Assembly (NCBI RefSeq): GCF_036346105.1
Contig: NZ_CP107811.1
Coordinates: 2,858,501 to 2,922,500 of the forward strand
Direction of reading: 5' to 3'
Length of the DNA stretch: 64,000 nt
Source of the DNA: Streptomyces sp. NBC_00539
GTDB taxonomy: Bacteria; Actinomycetota; Actinomycetes; Streptomycetales; Streptomycetaceae
The position numbers were made by a program, and so were the translations under genes. Below are positions 10,247 to 18,813 of the stretch, in pieces (within the stretch, counting starts at the first letter, position 1; every line of letters starts with the position of its first letter). The notes beneath the pieces were generated by a model. That model ran no database searches, was not told the DNA's origin, and saw only the letters and a list, made by a program, of their open reading frames with translations.

Positions 10247-12517
10247 TCAGTCCGCTCCCACCCCCGCCCCGGCGAGCAGCATGCGGACCACGTCCGCCAC
10301 CGCGTCCGCGCGGACGGGGTCCAACTCCCGGCCGAAGCCCTCGGGGGCCGGGCCGGGCCCCGCGGTGCGCGCCCGGGCGGCCGGTCCCCGCCGGACCAGT
10401 TCGCCCAGGGCCCGCTTCACGCCCGGCTCGTACGCCCCGAAGGTCCGCCGCAGCAGGGGCAGTACGTCGACGAAGGCACCCGCCGGCACCGACACCAGCC
10501 AGGCGTCGATCAGGCCGAGCAGCCGCTCGTCGTGGACCAGCAGGGTGCCGCCGCCCGCGCTGCCGCCGGCGAAGCCCTCGATCCAGCCCGCGGCGTCGGC
10601 CGGGGTGGCCGCCGGGGACAGCGCGAGCCCCATCAGCCGCGCCGTCTCCTCGGGCGGGAGCCTGCCGTCGTCCAGGAGCAGCCGTACGGCCCGGCCCCTG
10701 ATCAGCCCGGGCACGGTGTCCCGGCCGGCCAGCGTCCGCAGCACCGCCGCCCAGCGCTCGCGCAGCCCCTCGTCGGCGTCGGCCAGCAGGGCGATCGCCC
10801 CGTGGACGGCGTCGACGTGCCCCCGTAGCTCCGCCGCACCGTCGGCGTCCGCCCCGGCCGCGCAGGCGGGTGGCAGGGCCACGCATATCCGCTCCGCGAG
10901 CCCGGCGGCCACGGTGGCGAGCGCCTGCGCGTCGGTGCCCCGTACGTCCCCGTACCGCAGCGAGCGGGCCAGCGCGGGCAGCGCCTCGGCGAGGCGTGCC
11001 ACATCGGTGTCGAGTGCGGCCCGGTCCGCGAGGGCCCGCAGTACGGCGGGCAGGGCCTCGGAAAGCCCGGCCAGGAGGCACTGTTCGGCCAGGGCGGTGA
11101 CCTCGCCCAGTTCGGCGGCGTCCGCCGCGAGCGCCTCGGCCCGGGCGGTGGCCGCCCCCAGGACGGTCGTGCCCCAGATCCCCGCCTCCGCGACCCGCAC
11201 CGACAGCTCGGGCTCCCAGCGCAGCCGCCACGTCTCCCGGAACGTGCCGGTGCTGCCGCGGGAGGCGGTGGGTACGCCCCAGTCGATGCCGAGCAGCCGC
11301 AGCCGGTGCAGCAGCGAGGACTTGGCCGCGTCGGTGTCCTTGCGCAGGTCCAGTTCCAGCTCGCGGTCCTGTGCCTCCGCCTTGAGGCGCAGGGACCGCT
11401 GTCTGCGGGTGAGGTCCCGCTGGAGCGGTACGACGGGCGCCGCGTCCGGGACTTCGCCCAGTACGTCCCCGACCACCAGGCGGTCCTCGATCAGGGCGAG
11501 CGGTATGTCGGAGCCGTCGCACATGACCGCCCGTACCGCTTCGAGGGTCTCGGTGAGGCCGGGCACCGGCCGCCCCCGCACGGCGGCGAGGGTCTGCGCG
11601 AGCCGTACCGCCTCTATGACGTGGGCGGAGGAGACCTGCCGGTCCTCCTCCCGGAGCAGGCCCGCGACCTTGGTCAGCCAGCGCTCGACGGGCCGGTCGC
11701 GGGCGGTGAAGAGGTGCGCGTACCAGCCGGGCGAGGTGATGCCGGCGCCGTATCCCCCGGCGCGGGCGAGCCGGCGGTGCGTCCAGGGAACCCAGGTGGT
11801 CTCCACCTTGATCTTGGGGAGTCCGGTCAGCAGTGCCTTGTCGGCGGAGGCCGTGGCCGGGGCGCGCAGGGCCGGGACGTGCCAGGCCCCGCAGACCACG
11901 GCGTAGCTGTCGCCGAACTCGCGGCGGGCGGCCCGCATCCGCTGGCGCATGTACGCCTCCCGCACCAGGTCGCGCGGGTTGCCGCCGCAGCCGTACGCCT
12001 CGCGCAGCGCGCCCATCGCTTCACCGAGGGCTTCGAACGCGGCCAGGGGGTCTTCCCGTACGGCGTCACGGTGCTCGACGACGTCCTCCCACCAGCGCTC
12101 GGGGTCGTCGTACCCGGCGCTTTCGGCGAGCACCGCGAGCGGCTCGACCCGTACGGAGTCGGGCCGCTCCTCCTGGTCCTCGGTCACGGCCAGCGAGTGC
12201 GCGGCGGGGAGGTCGATGAACCGGACGGGCACCTCCCGCTCCTGGGCCCAGCGGATGGCGGCCCACTCCGGGGAGAACCCGGCCAGCGGCCAGAACGCGG
12301 CCCGCCCCGGATCGTCCGCGGCGTGGGCGAGCAGGGCGACGGGCGGTCGCATCTGCGGGTCGGCGGCGAGCGGCAGCAGCGCGTCCCCTTCCGGCGGCCC
12401 CTCTATGAGCACCGCCGCCGGCCGGACTCGGTCCAGCGCGGCCCGCACCGCGCGGGCGGAGCCCGGTCCGTGGTGGCGGACCCCCAGCAGGAGGGGTCCC
12501 CCGGTGCGCGGGTTCAT
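10247..12517 (-). CDS. DUF5682-family protein of MoxR-VWA cassette
   Basis: A 756-residue protein that opens with GVRHHGPGSARAVRAAL and then IEGPPEGDALLPL, the signature I associate with DUF5682. The His pair and Asp/Glu residues at the N-terminus look like a possible catalytic or metal site, but no activity is established. The rest is Ala/Leu/Arg-rich helical sequence, perhaps repeats. Its start overlaps the AAA gene's stop by 4 nt, so the two are translationally coupled, and the VWA gene follows. Confidence 0.8.
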   Translation of the reverse strand: MNPRTGGPLLLGVRHHGPGSARAVRAALDRVRPAAVLIEGPPEGDALLPLAADPQMRPPVALLAHAADDPGRAAFWPLAGFSPEWAAIRWAQEREVPVRFIDLPAAHSLAVTEDQEERPDSVRVEPLAVLAESAGYDDPERWWEDVVEHRDAVREDPLAAFEALGEAMGALREAYGCGGNPRDLVREAYMRQRMRAARREFGDSYAVVCGAWHVPALRAPATASADKALLTGLPKIKVETTWVPWTHRRLARAGGYGAGITSPGWYAHLFTARDRPVERWLTKVAGLLREEDRQVSSAHVIEAVRLAQTLAAVRGRPVPGLTETLEAVRAVMCDGSDIPLALIEDRLVVGDVLGEVPDAAPVVPLQRDLTRRQRSLRLKAEAQDRELELDLRKDTDAAKSSLLHRLRLLGIDWGVPTASRGSTGTFRETWRLRWEPELSVRVAEAGIWGTTVLGAATARAEALAADAAELGEVTALAEQCLLAGLSEALPAVLRALADRAALDTDVARLAEALPALARSLRYGDVRGTDAQALATVAAGLAERICVALPPACAAGADADGAAELRGHVDAVHGAIALLADADEGLRERWAAVLRTLAGRDTVPGLIRGRAVRLLLDDGRLPPEETARLMGLALSPAATPADAAGWIEGFAGGSAGGGTLLVHDERLLGLIDAWLVSVPAGAFVDVLPLLRRTFGAYEPGVKRALGELVRRGPAARARTAGPGPAPEGFGRELDPVRADAVADVVRMLLAGAGVGAD

Positions 12518-13620
12518 GCCGTCACCTCCCGGCAGGCGCGGTAGAAGTCCTTCCAGCCGTCCCGCTCGCGGACGACGGCTTCGAGGTACTCCTGCCAGAC
12601 CACCCGGTCGGCGGCCGGGTCGCGGACCACGGCACCGAGGATGCCGGCCGCCACGTCGGAGGGGCGCAGGACGCCGTCCCCGAAGTGGGCGGCCAGGGCC
12701 AGGCCGCCGGTGACCACGGAGATGGCCTCGGCGGTGGACAGGGTGCCGCTGGGTGACTTGACCTTGGTCCGGCCGTCGCCGGTGACCCCGTCGCGCAGCT
12801 CGCGGAAGACGGTGACGACGCGGCGGATCTCCTCCAGGCCCTCGGGCGCCGCCGGCAGGTCCAGGGCGCGGCCCATCTGGTCGACGCGGCGGGCGACGAT
12901 GTCGACCTCGGCGTCCGCGGTGGCGGGCAGGGGCAGCACCACTGTGTTGAAGCGGCGGCGCAGCGCGCTGGAGAGCTCGTTGACCCCGCGGTCACGGTCG
13001 TTGGCGGTGGCGATGAGGTTGAAGCCGCGCACGGCCTGCACCTCCTGGCCGAGCTCCGGTATGGGGAGCGTCTTCTCGGACAGGACGGTGATGAGGGTGT
13101 CCTGGACATCTGCGGGGATACGGGTGAGTTCCTCGACGCGGGCGGTCATGCCGTCGGCCATGGCCCGCATGACGGGGCTGGGGACGAGGGCTTCGCGGCT
13201 GGGGCCGTGGGCCAGGAGACGGGCGTAGTTCCAGCCGTAGCGGATGGCTTCCTCGGGGGTGCCGGCGGTGCCTTGCACCAGGAGGGTGGAGTCCCCGCTG
13301 ACGGCTGCGGCGAGGTGCTCGGACACCCAGGTCTTCGCGGTGCCGGGGACTCCGAGCAGGAGCAGCGCGCGGTCGGTGGCCAGCGTGGTGACGGCGACTT
13401 CGACGATGCGGCGCGGACCGACGTACTTGGGCGTGATCACGGTGCCGTCGTCCAGTGTGCCGCCGAGCAGGTAGGTGGCGACGGCCCACGGGGAGAGCTT
13501 CCAGCGGGTCGGGCGGGGCCGGTCGTCGGCGGCCGCCAGGGCTTTCAGTTCGTGTGCGAAGGCGTCTTCGGCGTGCGGTCGCAGTGCCTCTGCGCGGTGT
13601 TCGGTCTCGGGCGTGCTCAT
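12514..13620 (-). CDS. MoxR-type AAA ATPase
   Basis: A 368-residue ATPase. Walker A is GVPGTAKT (about residues 100-107). The Walker B region reads ARVEELTRI, with Glu where an Asp-Glu pair is usual. Sensor 1 is FNLIATANDRDRGVNEL and the arginine finger lies in SSALRRRFNTV. This is the MoxR/AAA_5 type that works as a chaperone-like remodeller together with VWA partners. First gene of the minus-strand arm; ATG 13620 has a strong GGAGGGGG site. The promoter is probably the TTGTCAGTG element at 13679-13687. Confidence 0.88.
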   Translation of the reverse strand: MSTPETEHRAEALRPHAEDAFAHELKALAAADDRPRPTRWKLSPWAVATYLLGGTLDDGTVITPKYVGPRRIVEVAVTTLATDRALLLLGVPGTAKTWVSEHLAAAVSGDSTLLVQGTAGTPEEAIRYGWNYARLLAHGPSREALVPSPVMRAMADGMTARVEELTRIPADVQDTLITVLSEKTLPIPELGQEVQAVRGFNLIATANDRDRGVNELSSALRRRFNTVVLPLPATADAEVDIVARRVDQMGRALDLPAAPEGLEEIRRVVTVFRELRDGVTGDGRTKVKSPSGTLSTAEAISVVTGGLALAAHFGDGVLRPSDVAAGILGAVVRDPAADRVVWQEYLEAVVRERDGWKDFYRACREVTA

Positions 13621-13664
13621 GGTCCCCCTCCAATGCTCGGCAGCCGCTTCCGACTGCTGACACC

Positions 13665-13687
13665 ACGGTGCACCACCCCACTGACAA
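13665..13687 (-). promoter_or_regulatory. PafBC/RecA-NDp-like promoter for the AAA-DUF5682-VWA arm
   Basis: On the minus strand TTGTCAGTG (13687-13679), eight bases, then CACCGT (13670-13665). The upstream element matches the RecA-independent DNA-damage promoter TTGTCRGTG-N8-TANNNT exactly; the -10 differs at its first base. A start about 7 nt further would leave a ~38-nt leader before the AAA gene. Confidence 0.6.
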
Positions 13688-13724
13688 CGGCCTTCGCTGG
13701 AGGCGTCGTTGCAGGTCAGGGCGA

Positions 13725-13747
13725 TTGTCAGTGGGGGTCTCTACGGT
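13725..13747 (+). promoter_or_regulatory. PafBC/RecA-NDp promoter for the SWIM gene
   Basis: TTGTCAGTG (13725-13733), exactly eight bases, then TACGGT (13742-13747): a full match to TTGTCRGTG-N8-TANNNT, the LexA-independent damage promoter activated by PafBC in mycobacteria. A transcription start 7-8 nt downstream falls on the ATG at 13755, so this mRNA is probably leaderless. Confidence 0.75.
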
Positions 13748-13754
13748 GGGACAC

Positions 13755-15092
13755 ATGACTGAGCAGGGGGTCCGCTGGACAGCGGAACAGGTACTGGCTC
13801 TGGCTCCTGACGATGCGTCGCGCAAGGCGGGGGGCAAGCTGGGTGGGGCGGGTCCGTGGTCGCAGACCGGAGGTTCCGCTTCCGGTGCGGTGTGGGGGTT
13901 GTGCAAGGGCAGCGGCAAGACGCCGTACCGGACGGTCGTGGATCTGACGGGCCCGGCGTACAAGTGCTCGTGCCCGAGCCGGAAGTTCCCGTGCAAGCAC
14001 GCGCTGGGGCTGCTGTTGCTCTGGGCAGCGGAGGGGGTGGGTGATCCGGCACCGGAACCGGAGTGGGCCGGCGAGTGGCTGGCGGAGCGGGCGGCGAAGG
14101 CGGCCCGGCCGGCGGTCGCCAAGCCGGTGGACGAGGAGGCGGCCAGGAAGCGGGCGGAGCGGCGGGCGGCCCGGATCGGGGCGGGGGTCACCGAGCTGGA
14201 GCAGCGGCTCCTGGATCTGCTGCGGGGCGGGCTCGCCGGCCAGGAGCAGGCGGGGTACGGGGCGTGGGAGGAGACGGCGGCCCGCATGGTCGACGCCCAG
14301 GCGCCCGGACTGGCCTCCAGGGTAAGGGAGTTGGCGACAATACCCGGTTGCGGCCCCGGCTGGCCCGCCCGGATGCTTGAGGAGTTCGCGCTGCTGCACC
14401 TGCTCGACCAGGCCTGGCTGGGGGTGTCCGGGCTGCCGGAACAGCTGGCCGCGACGGTGAGGACCCGGGTGGGGCTCGCGCCTTCGGCGGAGGGCGAAGC
14501 CGTCCGGGACCACTGGCTCGTGCTGTCGCAGTACGACTCGGTGTCCCCGGACGGCCGGCTCATCACCCGTCGGATATGGCTGCGTGGGCTGGCGGGCGGG
14601 CGGCCGGCCCTCGTGCTGGACTTCGGACCGCCGGGGCGGCCTCCGGGGCTGGCGCTGCCGGTCGGACTGGTATTGGAGGCGGAAGTCCGCTTCCGGCCCG
14701 GTTCGGCGGGACTGAGGGCGGATCTCGGGGAACGGTGTGCGGCGGCGGTGCCGGGCGGGCGGGCGCCGGTCGGGGTGAGTGCGGAGGCGGCGCTGGAGGC
14801 GTACGGTGCCGCACTGCGGGAGGACCCCTGGCTGGAGTCGTGGCCGGTGGTGCTGGGGCCGGTGGTTCCCGTACCGGGTGAGTGGGGCTGGCAGTTGGCG
14901 GACCTGGAGGGGACGTCGGCGCTGCCGGTACCGCTCGCGGGGCCGGGCGGCAGGTCCCGCTCGGGACTGTGGCAGCTCGCCGCGGTCTCCGGCGGGGGGC
15001 CGGTGACGGTGTTCGGGGAGGTCGGTCACCGGGGGTTCACGCCCCTGACGGCCTGGCAGCCGGATTCGCCGGAACCGGTGGCGCTGGTCTGA
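13755..15092 (+). CDS. SWIM zinc-finger protein of MoxR-VWA cassette
   Basis: A 445-residue protein with a SWIM motif near the N-terminus: YKCSCPSRKFPCKHALGL, giving the CxC...CxH zinc ligands (about residues 74-86). SWIM domains bind DNA or protein. The remainder is a helical region and then a mixed domain with no family I can name. The ATG at 13755 fits the transcription start predicted from the promoter at 13725-13747. It is divergent from the AAA gene and upstream of the DUF5691-like gene, and belongs with both arms by synteny. Confidence 0.85.
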   Translation: MTEQGVRWTAEQVLALAPDDASRKAGGKLGGAGPWSQTGGSASGAVWGLCKGSGKTPYRTVVDLTGPAYKCSCPSRKFPCKHALGLLLLWAAEGVGDPAPEPEWAGEWLAERAAKAARPAVAKPVDEEAARKRAERRAARIGAGVTELEQRLLDLLRGGLAGQEQAGYGAWEETAARMVDAQAPGLASRVRELATIPGCGPGWPARMLEEFALLHLLDQAWLGVSGLPEQLAATVRTRVGLAPSAEGEAVRDHWLVLSQYDSVSPDGRLITRRIWLRGLAGGRPALVLDFGPPGRPPGLALPVGLVLEAEVRFRPGSAGLRADLGERCAAAVPGGRAPVGVSAEAALEAYGAALREDPWLESWPVVLGPVVPVPGEWGWQLADLEGTSALPVPLAGPGGRSRSGLWQLAAVSGGGPVTVFGEVGHRGFTPLTAWQPDSPEPVALV

Positions 15093-15269
15093 CGGGTCGG
15101 CGCGACCGGCGCGGGCACAGCAAGAGGCGGGCGACGCGGGGGAGCGTCGGCGCTGGGGAGGGAACGGCGGCGCGGGGGCGCCGTCGTGCAGGACCGAGAT
15201 GAGCCGGGGGGCTTCGATGAACGACAACCACGCCAGCTGACGCGCGATTTGAGACGACATTTCACCATT

Positions 15270-15306
15270 GTGCTCCGGTCCCGCGGAGGGGGCGGGACCG
15301 GAGCAC
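15270..15306. terminator. Strong hairpin between SWIM and DUF5691-like genes
   Basis: A perfect 15-bp stem (15270-15284 with 15292-15306) with a 7-nt loop, only 29 bp before the next start codon. It could attenuate read-through into the DUF5691-like gene or terminate a minus-strand transcript. The rest of the 243-bp gap (15093-15335) holds no recognised gene. Confidence 0.6.
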
Positions 15307-15335
15307 CGCACGGCACGACACGAGGGAGGGGTCCG

Positions 15336-16955
15336 ATGGAGACGGCTGGGGCGGAGCGCACCGGACGCACGGCGCACGAGGGACACGCGGGGCAGCAGGG
15401 GCAGGAGGCGTACGCCGACTGGGACGGGCTGGTCGGTGCCGCACTGCTCGGCACCGAACGGCGCCGGGGCGGCTCACCTCGGGCGCTGTTGGACGAAGCG
15501 GCCGTCCAGACGCTGCGGCGCCGGGCCGGGCTGCGGCCCGCGCAGGCGCAGGAGCGCCCCGAGCCGGCGCCGCGCGATCCGCGCCCCGAACCGCCGGAAG
15601 CGGCCCGGCGGCGGTTCACGCAACTGCTGGCCGGCCGCGGCGCGGGCGGCTCGGGCGGGCGGCGGGGGGCCGCCCCGGATCTGACGGAGCTGCTGCCGCA
15701 GTGGCTGGCCGCCGCCGTACGGCACGGCTACCGCGCTCCGGCAGCGCTGGCCCCGGCGCTGCTGGACGCGGCCAAGGCCCGTACCGACCTCCGGCCGCAC
15801 GCACTGGCCCTGGCCGGGAGCCGGGGACTGTGGCTGGCCCGGCTGAATCCGGACTGGCGGTTCGCGCTGCGCGGCGGCGCGGCCGGCACGCCGGAGCTGC
15901 CCGGCCCGGAGGACCGCGAGGGGGTCGAACGGCTCTGGCAGGAGGGCCTGTTCGCCGAGCGGGTGGCTCTCCTGGGTGCCGTACGGGCGCACGACCCGGC
16001 CGCCGCGACCGCCCTGCTCACCACCACCTGGACCGCCGAACGGGCCGAGGACCGGCTGATGTTCCTGGACTCGCTGAGGGTGGGGCTGTCCGATCTGGAC
16101 GAGCCGTTCCTGGAGGCGGCCCTGGGCGACCGCAGCCGCAACGTCCGGGCGACGGCGGCCGAGCTGCTGTCGGCGCTGACGGGTTCCGCGCTGGCGGGGC
16201 GGATGGCGGAGCGGGCGCTGGCCTGCGTGGGGCCGGAGGGGATCGACCCCCCGACGGAGTGCGACGCGGGGATGCTGCGGGACGGCGTGGTCAAGCGGCC
16301 GCCCGCGGGGCGCGGGGAGCGGGCCTGGTGGCTGGGCCAGCTGGTGGAGGCGGCTCCGCTGTCCCGCTGGCGGGAGCGGTTCGGGGGGCTCGACCCGGCG
16401 GCGATAGTGGCCCTGCCCGTGGGCGACGGCTGGGCTGAGGAACTGCATGCGGCGTGGTGCCGGGCGGCGGTGCGCCAGCGTGACCCGCAGTGGTCGAAGG
16501 CGCTGCTCGGCTCGGCCTCGGCCCCGCCCGCGGCCGGCCCGGGCACGGCGTCGCTGGCGGAACGGGCGAAGCTGCTGTCGGTCCTGCCGGACGGGGAGCG
16601 GGCCGAATGGGTGGCGGAATTCGTACGGGCACACGGGCTGTCGGAAGCGTTCCAGCTGCTCGGGGTGTGCGTGGTGCCGTGGGCGGGGGCGCTGGGCCTG
16701 GCCGTGGTGGACGCGCTCGACGCGGCCCGGCAGGCGGGCAGCTACCCGTGGAGCTTCAGCGGGGTGATGGGCCTCGCGGAACGCTGCCTGGACCCTGCGG
16801 ACGCCTCACGGCTGGAGGCCCTGACCAGGGCGCCCGGGGACACCGTCGAGGTCTCCCCCGGCGCGGCGGCGTACTGGGAGGAGGCCTTCCAGCGCCTGGC
16901 CTCCACCCTCCACCTCCGCGCGACCATGCTGGCGGAGCTGACACCGCCGTCCTGA
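15336..16955 (+). CDS. DUF5691-family protein of MoxR-VWA cassette
   Basis: A 539-residue protein resembling DUF5691: WDGLVGAALLGTERR near the start, then helical repeat-like sequence. Segments such as RLMFLDSLRVGLSDLDEPFLEAALGD look like HEAT-type helical pairs, and RNVRATAAELLSAL supports this. No catalytic motif is recognised, so a scaffold role in the cassette is plausible. The ATG at 15336 follows GAGGGAGGGG. It is co-directional with the SWIM gene and ends before a repeat-rich gap. Confidence 0.8.
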   Translation: METAGAERTGRTAHEGHAGQQGQEAYADWDGLVGAALLGTERRRGGSPRALLDEAAVQTLRRRAGLRPAQAQERPEPAPRDPRPEPPEAARRRFTQLLAGRGAGGSGGRRGAAPDLTELLPQWLAAAVRHGYRAPAALAPALLDAAKARTDLRPHALALAGSRGLWLARLNPDWRFALRGGAAGTPELPGPEDREGVERLWQEGLFAERVALLGAVRAHDPAAATALLTTTWTAERAEDRLMFLDSLRVGLSDLDEPFLEAALGDRSRNVRATAAELLSALTGSALAGRMAERALACVGPEGIDPPTECDAGMLRDGVVKRPPAGRGERAWWLGQLVEAAPLSRWRERFGGLDPAAIVALPVGDGWAEELHAAWCRAAVRQRDPQWSKALLGSASAPPAAGPGTASLAERAKLLSVLPDGERAEWVAEFVRAHGLSEAFQLLGVCVVPWAGALGLAVVDALDAARQAGSYPWSFSGVMGLAERCLDPADASRLEALTRAPGDTVEVSPGAAAYWEEAFQRLASTLHLRATMLAELTPPS

Positions 16956-17049
16956 GCCCGGCCGCGCCCGCGCCGGGCGGGGTACGCCACCCGGGCGGGG
17001 CCCGCCACCGGGGCGGAGCACCGGCCAGCTCAGCACCGCCGGGCACTGG

Positions 17050-17088
17050 GCCGCCGGGCTCAGCACCGCCGGGCCCAGGGCCGGCGGC
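17050..17088. terminator. Terminator abutting the icmB stop codon
   Basis: GCCGCCGG (17050-17057) pairs with CCGGCGGC (17081-17088). The loop holds one copy of a 17-bp direct repeat (17028-17044 and 17058-17074). It lies between the convergent DUF5691-like gene and icmB. Confidence 0.5.
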
Positions 17089-17493
17089 TCAGTGCTGGCG
17101 GACGTTCGCGTTGACCCAGTCCACGATCGCGGTGGTGGTGGCGCCCGGAGTGAAGATCTCCGCCACGCCCTTGTCCTTGAGGGGGGCGATGTCGTCCTCG
17201 GGGATGATGCCGCCGCCGAAGACCTTGATGTCCTCCGCGTCACGCTCCTTCAACAGCTCCAGCACCCGCACGAACAGCGTGTTGTGGGCGCCCGAGAGGA
17301 TCGAGAGGCCGATCGCGTCGGCGTCCTCCTGGATCGCGGTGTCCACGATCTGCTCGGGGGTCTGGTGGAGGCCCGTGTAGATGACTTCCATGCCCGCGTC
17401 CCGCAGCGCACGCGCGATCACCTTGGCCCCGCGGTCGTGGCCGTCGAGACCCGGCTTGGCCACCACCACACGGATCGGACCGGTCACACCCAT
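17089..17493 (-). CDS. icmB: Isobutyryl-CoA mutase small subunit, B12-binding
   Basis: A 134-residue B12-binding protein: DGHDRGAKV (the DxHxxG motif with the cobalt-ligating His), GLSILSGAH and VFGGGIIP. The length and sequence match the small, stand-alone cobalamin subunit of isobutyryl-CoA mutase, which interconverts isobutyryl- and n-butyryl-CoA and feeds polyketide and fatty-acid precursors. The large subunit is not nearby, as is usual. ATG 17493 has GGGAGG 7-8 nt upstream. A TetR-like GAACGAACGTTAAG (17511-17524) sits just upstream and may be an operator. Confidence 0.88.
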   Translation of the reverse strand: MGVTGPIRVVVAKPGLDGHDRGAKVIARALRDAGMEVIYTGLHQTPEQIVDTAIQEDADAIGLSILSGAHNTLFVRVLELLKERDAEDIKVFGGGIIPEDDIAPLKDKGVAEIFTPGATTTAIVDWVNANVRQH

Positions 17494-17753
17494 CGCACTG
17501 CCTCCCGAGTGAACGAACGTTAAGTACAGCATCGCGCACCAGCCCGTTTCACAGTCAAGCAGGAGGGGGAAATCACACAGAGGGAGCGTGGAGCCACTGC
17601 CACTGGTTCACCGCCCCCACCAACTGGTTCATGCCGGCGGATACGCCACGGTGGAGCCGCACCGAGTCGTCCCGCCACCGCGCCGTCAGCCGCACGGCAC
17701 GGAGGCGGGCCGTCGGCGGTACGGCCCAGTACCCAAGAGGCCCGGAGGCCGCC

Positions 17754-18581
17754 ATGGGGCTGTCGATCACGCCGATATCCGTACCCTTACCGCTCGCCGC
17801 CTTCCGGTCGCCGGCGGCCCTTCGGGCAGCCGTCCTGGAGGCGGTGGTGCTCAGCGGGCACCTGCTCCTGTACCCCACCGGGGTTCTCGCGGAGCGGCTC
17901 GCCGCCGACACCGCGGCCGGGGCCGCCGGGCAGCGCCCCCCGGTGCTGCTGCTGCACGGCTTCACCGACAACCGCTCGGTATTCGTCCTGCTGCGCCGCG
18001 CCCTCGCGTCGGACGGCCTGCGCCGGGTGGAGACGTACAACTACTCTCCGTTCACCCGCGACCTCCGCGACACCGCCCGACAGCTGGCCCGTCGTGTCGG
18101 GGAGCTGTGCGAGCGCACCGGGCAGGAGCGGATCGACCTGGTCGGCCACAGCCTCGGCGGCCTGGTCGCCCGGTACTACATCCAGCGGCTCGGCGGCGAC
18201 GCCCACGTGCGCACCCTCGTCACGCTCGGTACCCCGCACGCCGGCACCATCGTGGCGCCCTTCATGGACGCCCACCCGCTGGTCCGCCAGATGCGGCCGG
18301 GCTCCGAGGTCATGGCGGAACTGGGCGCACCCGCTCCGGGCTGCCGGACCCGTTGCGTGGCCTTCTGGAGCGAGTTCGACGGGCTGATGTCGCCGCCGGG
18401 GACGGCCCGCCTCGACCACCCCGACCTGATCGCCGAGAACGTGCTGGTCACCGGCATCGGCCACCTGGCGCTCCCGGTCCACCCCACCGTCATCAATGCG
18501 ATCAGGCGCACTCTGGACGCCCCGCTCGCCCGCCCGTCGTCCGGCACCGACGGTGCCGAAGTGCGCCGCATCGCCATCTGA
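17754..18581 (+). CDS. Alpha/beta-hydrolase, lipase-like
   Basis: A 275-residue hydrolase with oxyanion-hole motif LLLHGFTDN, nucleophile elbow GHSLGG, a VTLGTPHAG strand typical of triacylglycerol lipases, and a late His in GIGHLALPVHP. There is no obvious cleavable signal peptide; one N-terminal hydrophobic stretch may anchor it. ATG 17754 follows GGAGG. The substrate is unknown; lipid ester hydrolysis is likely. The 260-bp gap upstream (17494-17753) must hold divergent promoters for it and icmB, but none is clear. Confidence 0.85.
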   Translation: MGLSITPISVPLPLAAFRSPAALRAAVLEAVVLSGHLLLYPTGVLAERLAADTAAGAAGQRPPVLLLHGFTDNRSVFVLLRRALASDGLRRVETYNYSPFTRDLRDTARQLARRVGELCERTGQERIDLVGHSLGGLVARYYIQRLGGDAHVRTLVTLGTPHAGTIVAPFMDAHPLVRQMRPGSEVMAELGAPAPGCRTRCVAFWSEFDGLMSPPGTARLDHPDLIAENVLVTGIGHLALPVHPTVINAIRRTLDAPLARPSSGTDGAEVRRIAI

Positions 18582-18705
18582 GGTACGGGCAACGCCACAC
18601 GGCGCGGAGTCGAACGCATATCGAACTCAAGGCCAAGGCTCGGTGTTCAGTCGACCGAAAGACAGCCGAATGCCCGGTTCCCGTGAGGCCGAAACCCTTC
18701 GAAGA

Positions 18706-18735
18706 TTGTCGTCGCCAGTAACCGCCGGGTACAGT
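18706..18735 (+). promoter_or_regulatory. Candidate promoter for the M23 peptidase gene
   Basis: TTGTCG (18706-18711), an 18-bp spacer, then TACAGT (18730-18735), giving a ~70-nt leader before the GTG at 18814. A small hairpin (18753-18760 with 18768-18775) lies in that leader. Confidence 0.35.
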
Positions 18736-18813
18736 CGCGCCACTGCTCTCCTCCGGGGAACCTCTCATTCCCCGGCCACCCAGGCCCCCACTGCCGAGGC
18801 GAAAGAGAAGTTG

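Noticed and set aside
17511-17524. TetR-type operator GAACGAACGTTAAG before icmB
   Set aside because: Only a partial dyad, no adjacent TetR gene; kept as a remark in the icmB entry.
18582-18813. Possible c-di-AMP (ydaO) riboswitch before the M23 peptidase gene
   Set aside because: Wall-hydrolase genes in Streptomyces often carry one, but the conserved core sequences I know for this class are not present; only a GGGGAA hairpin remains.
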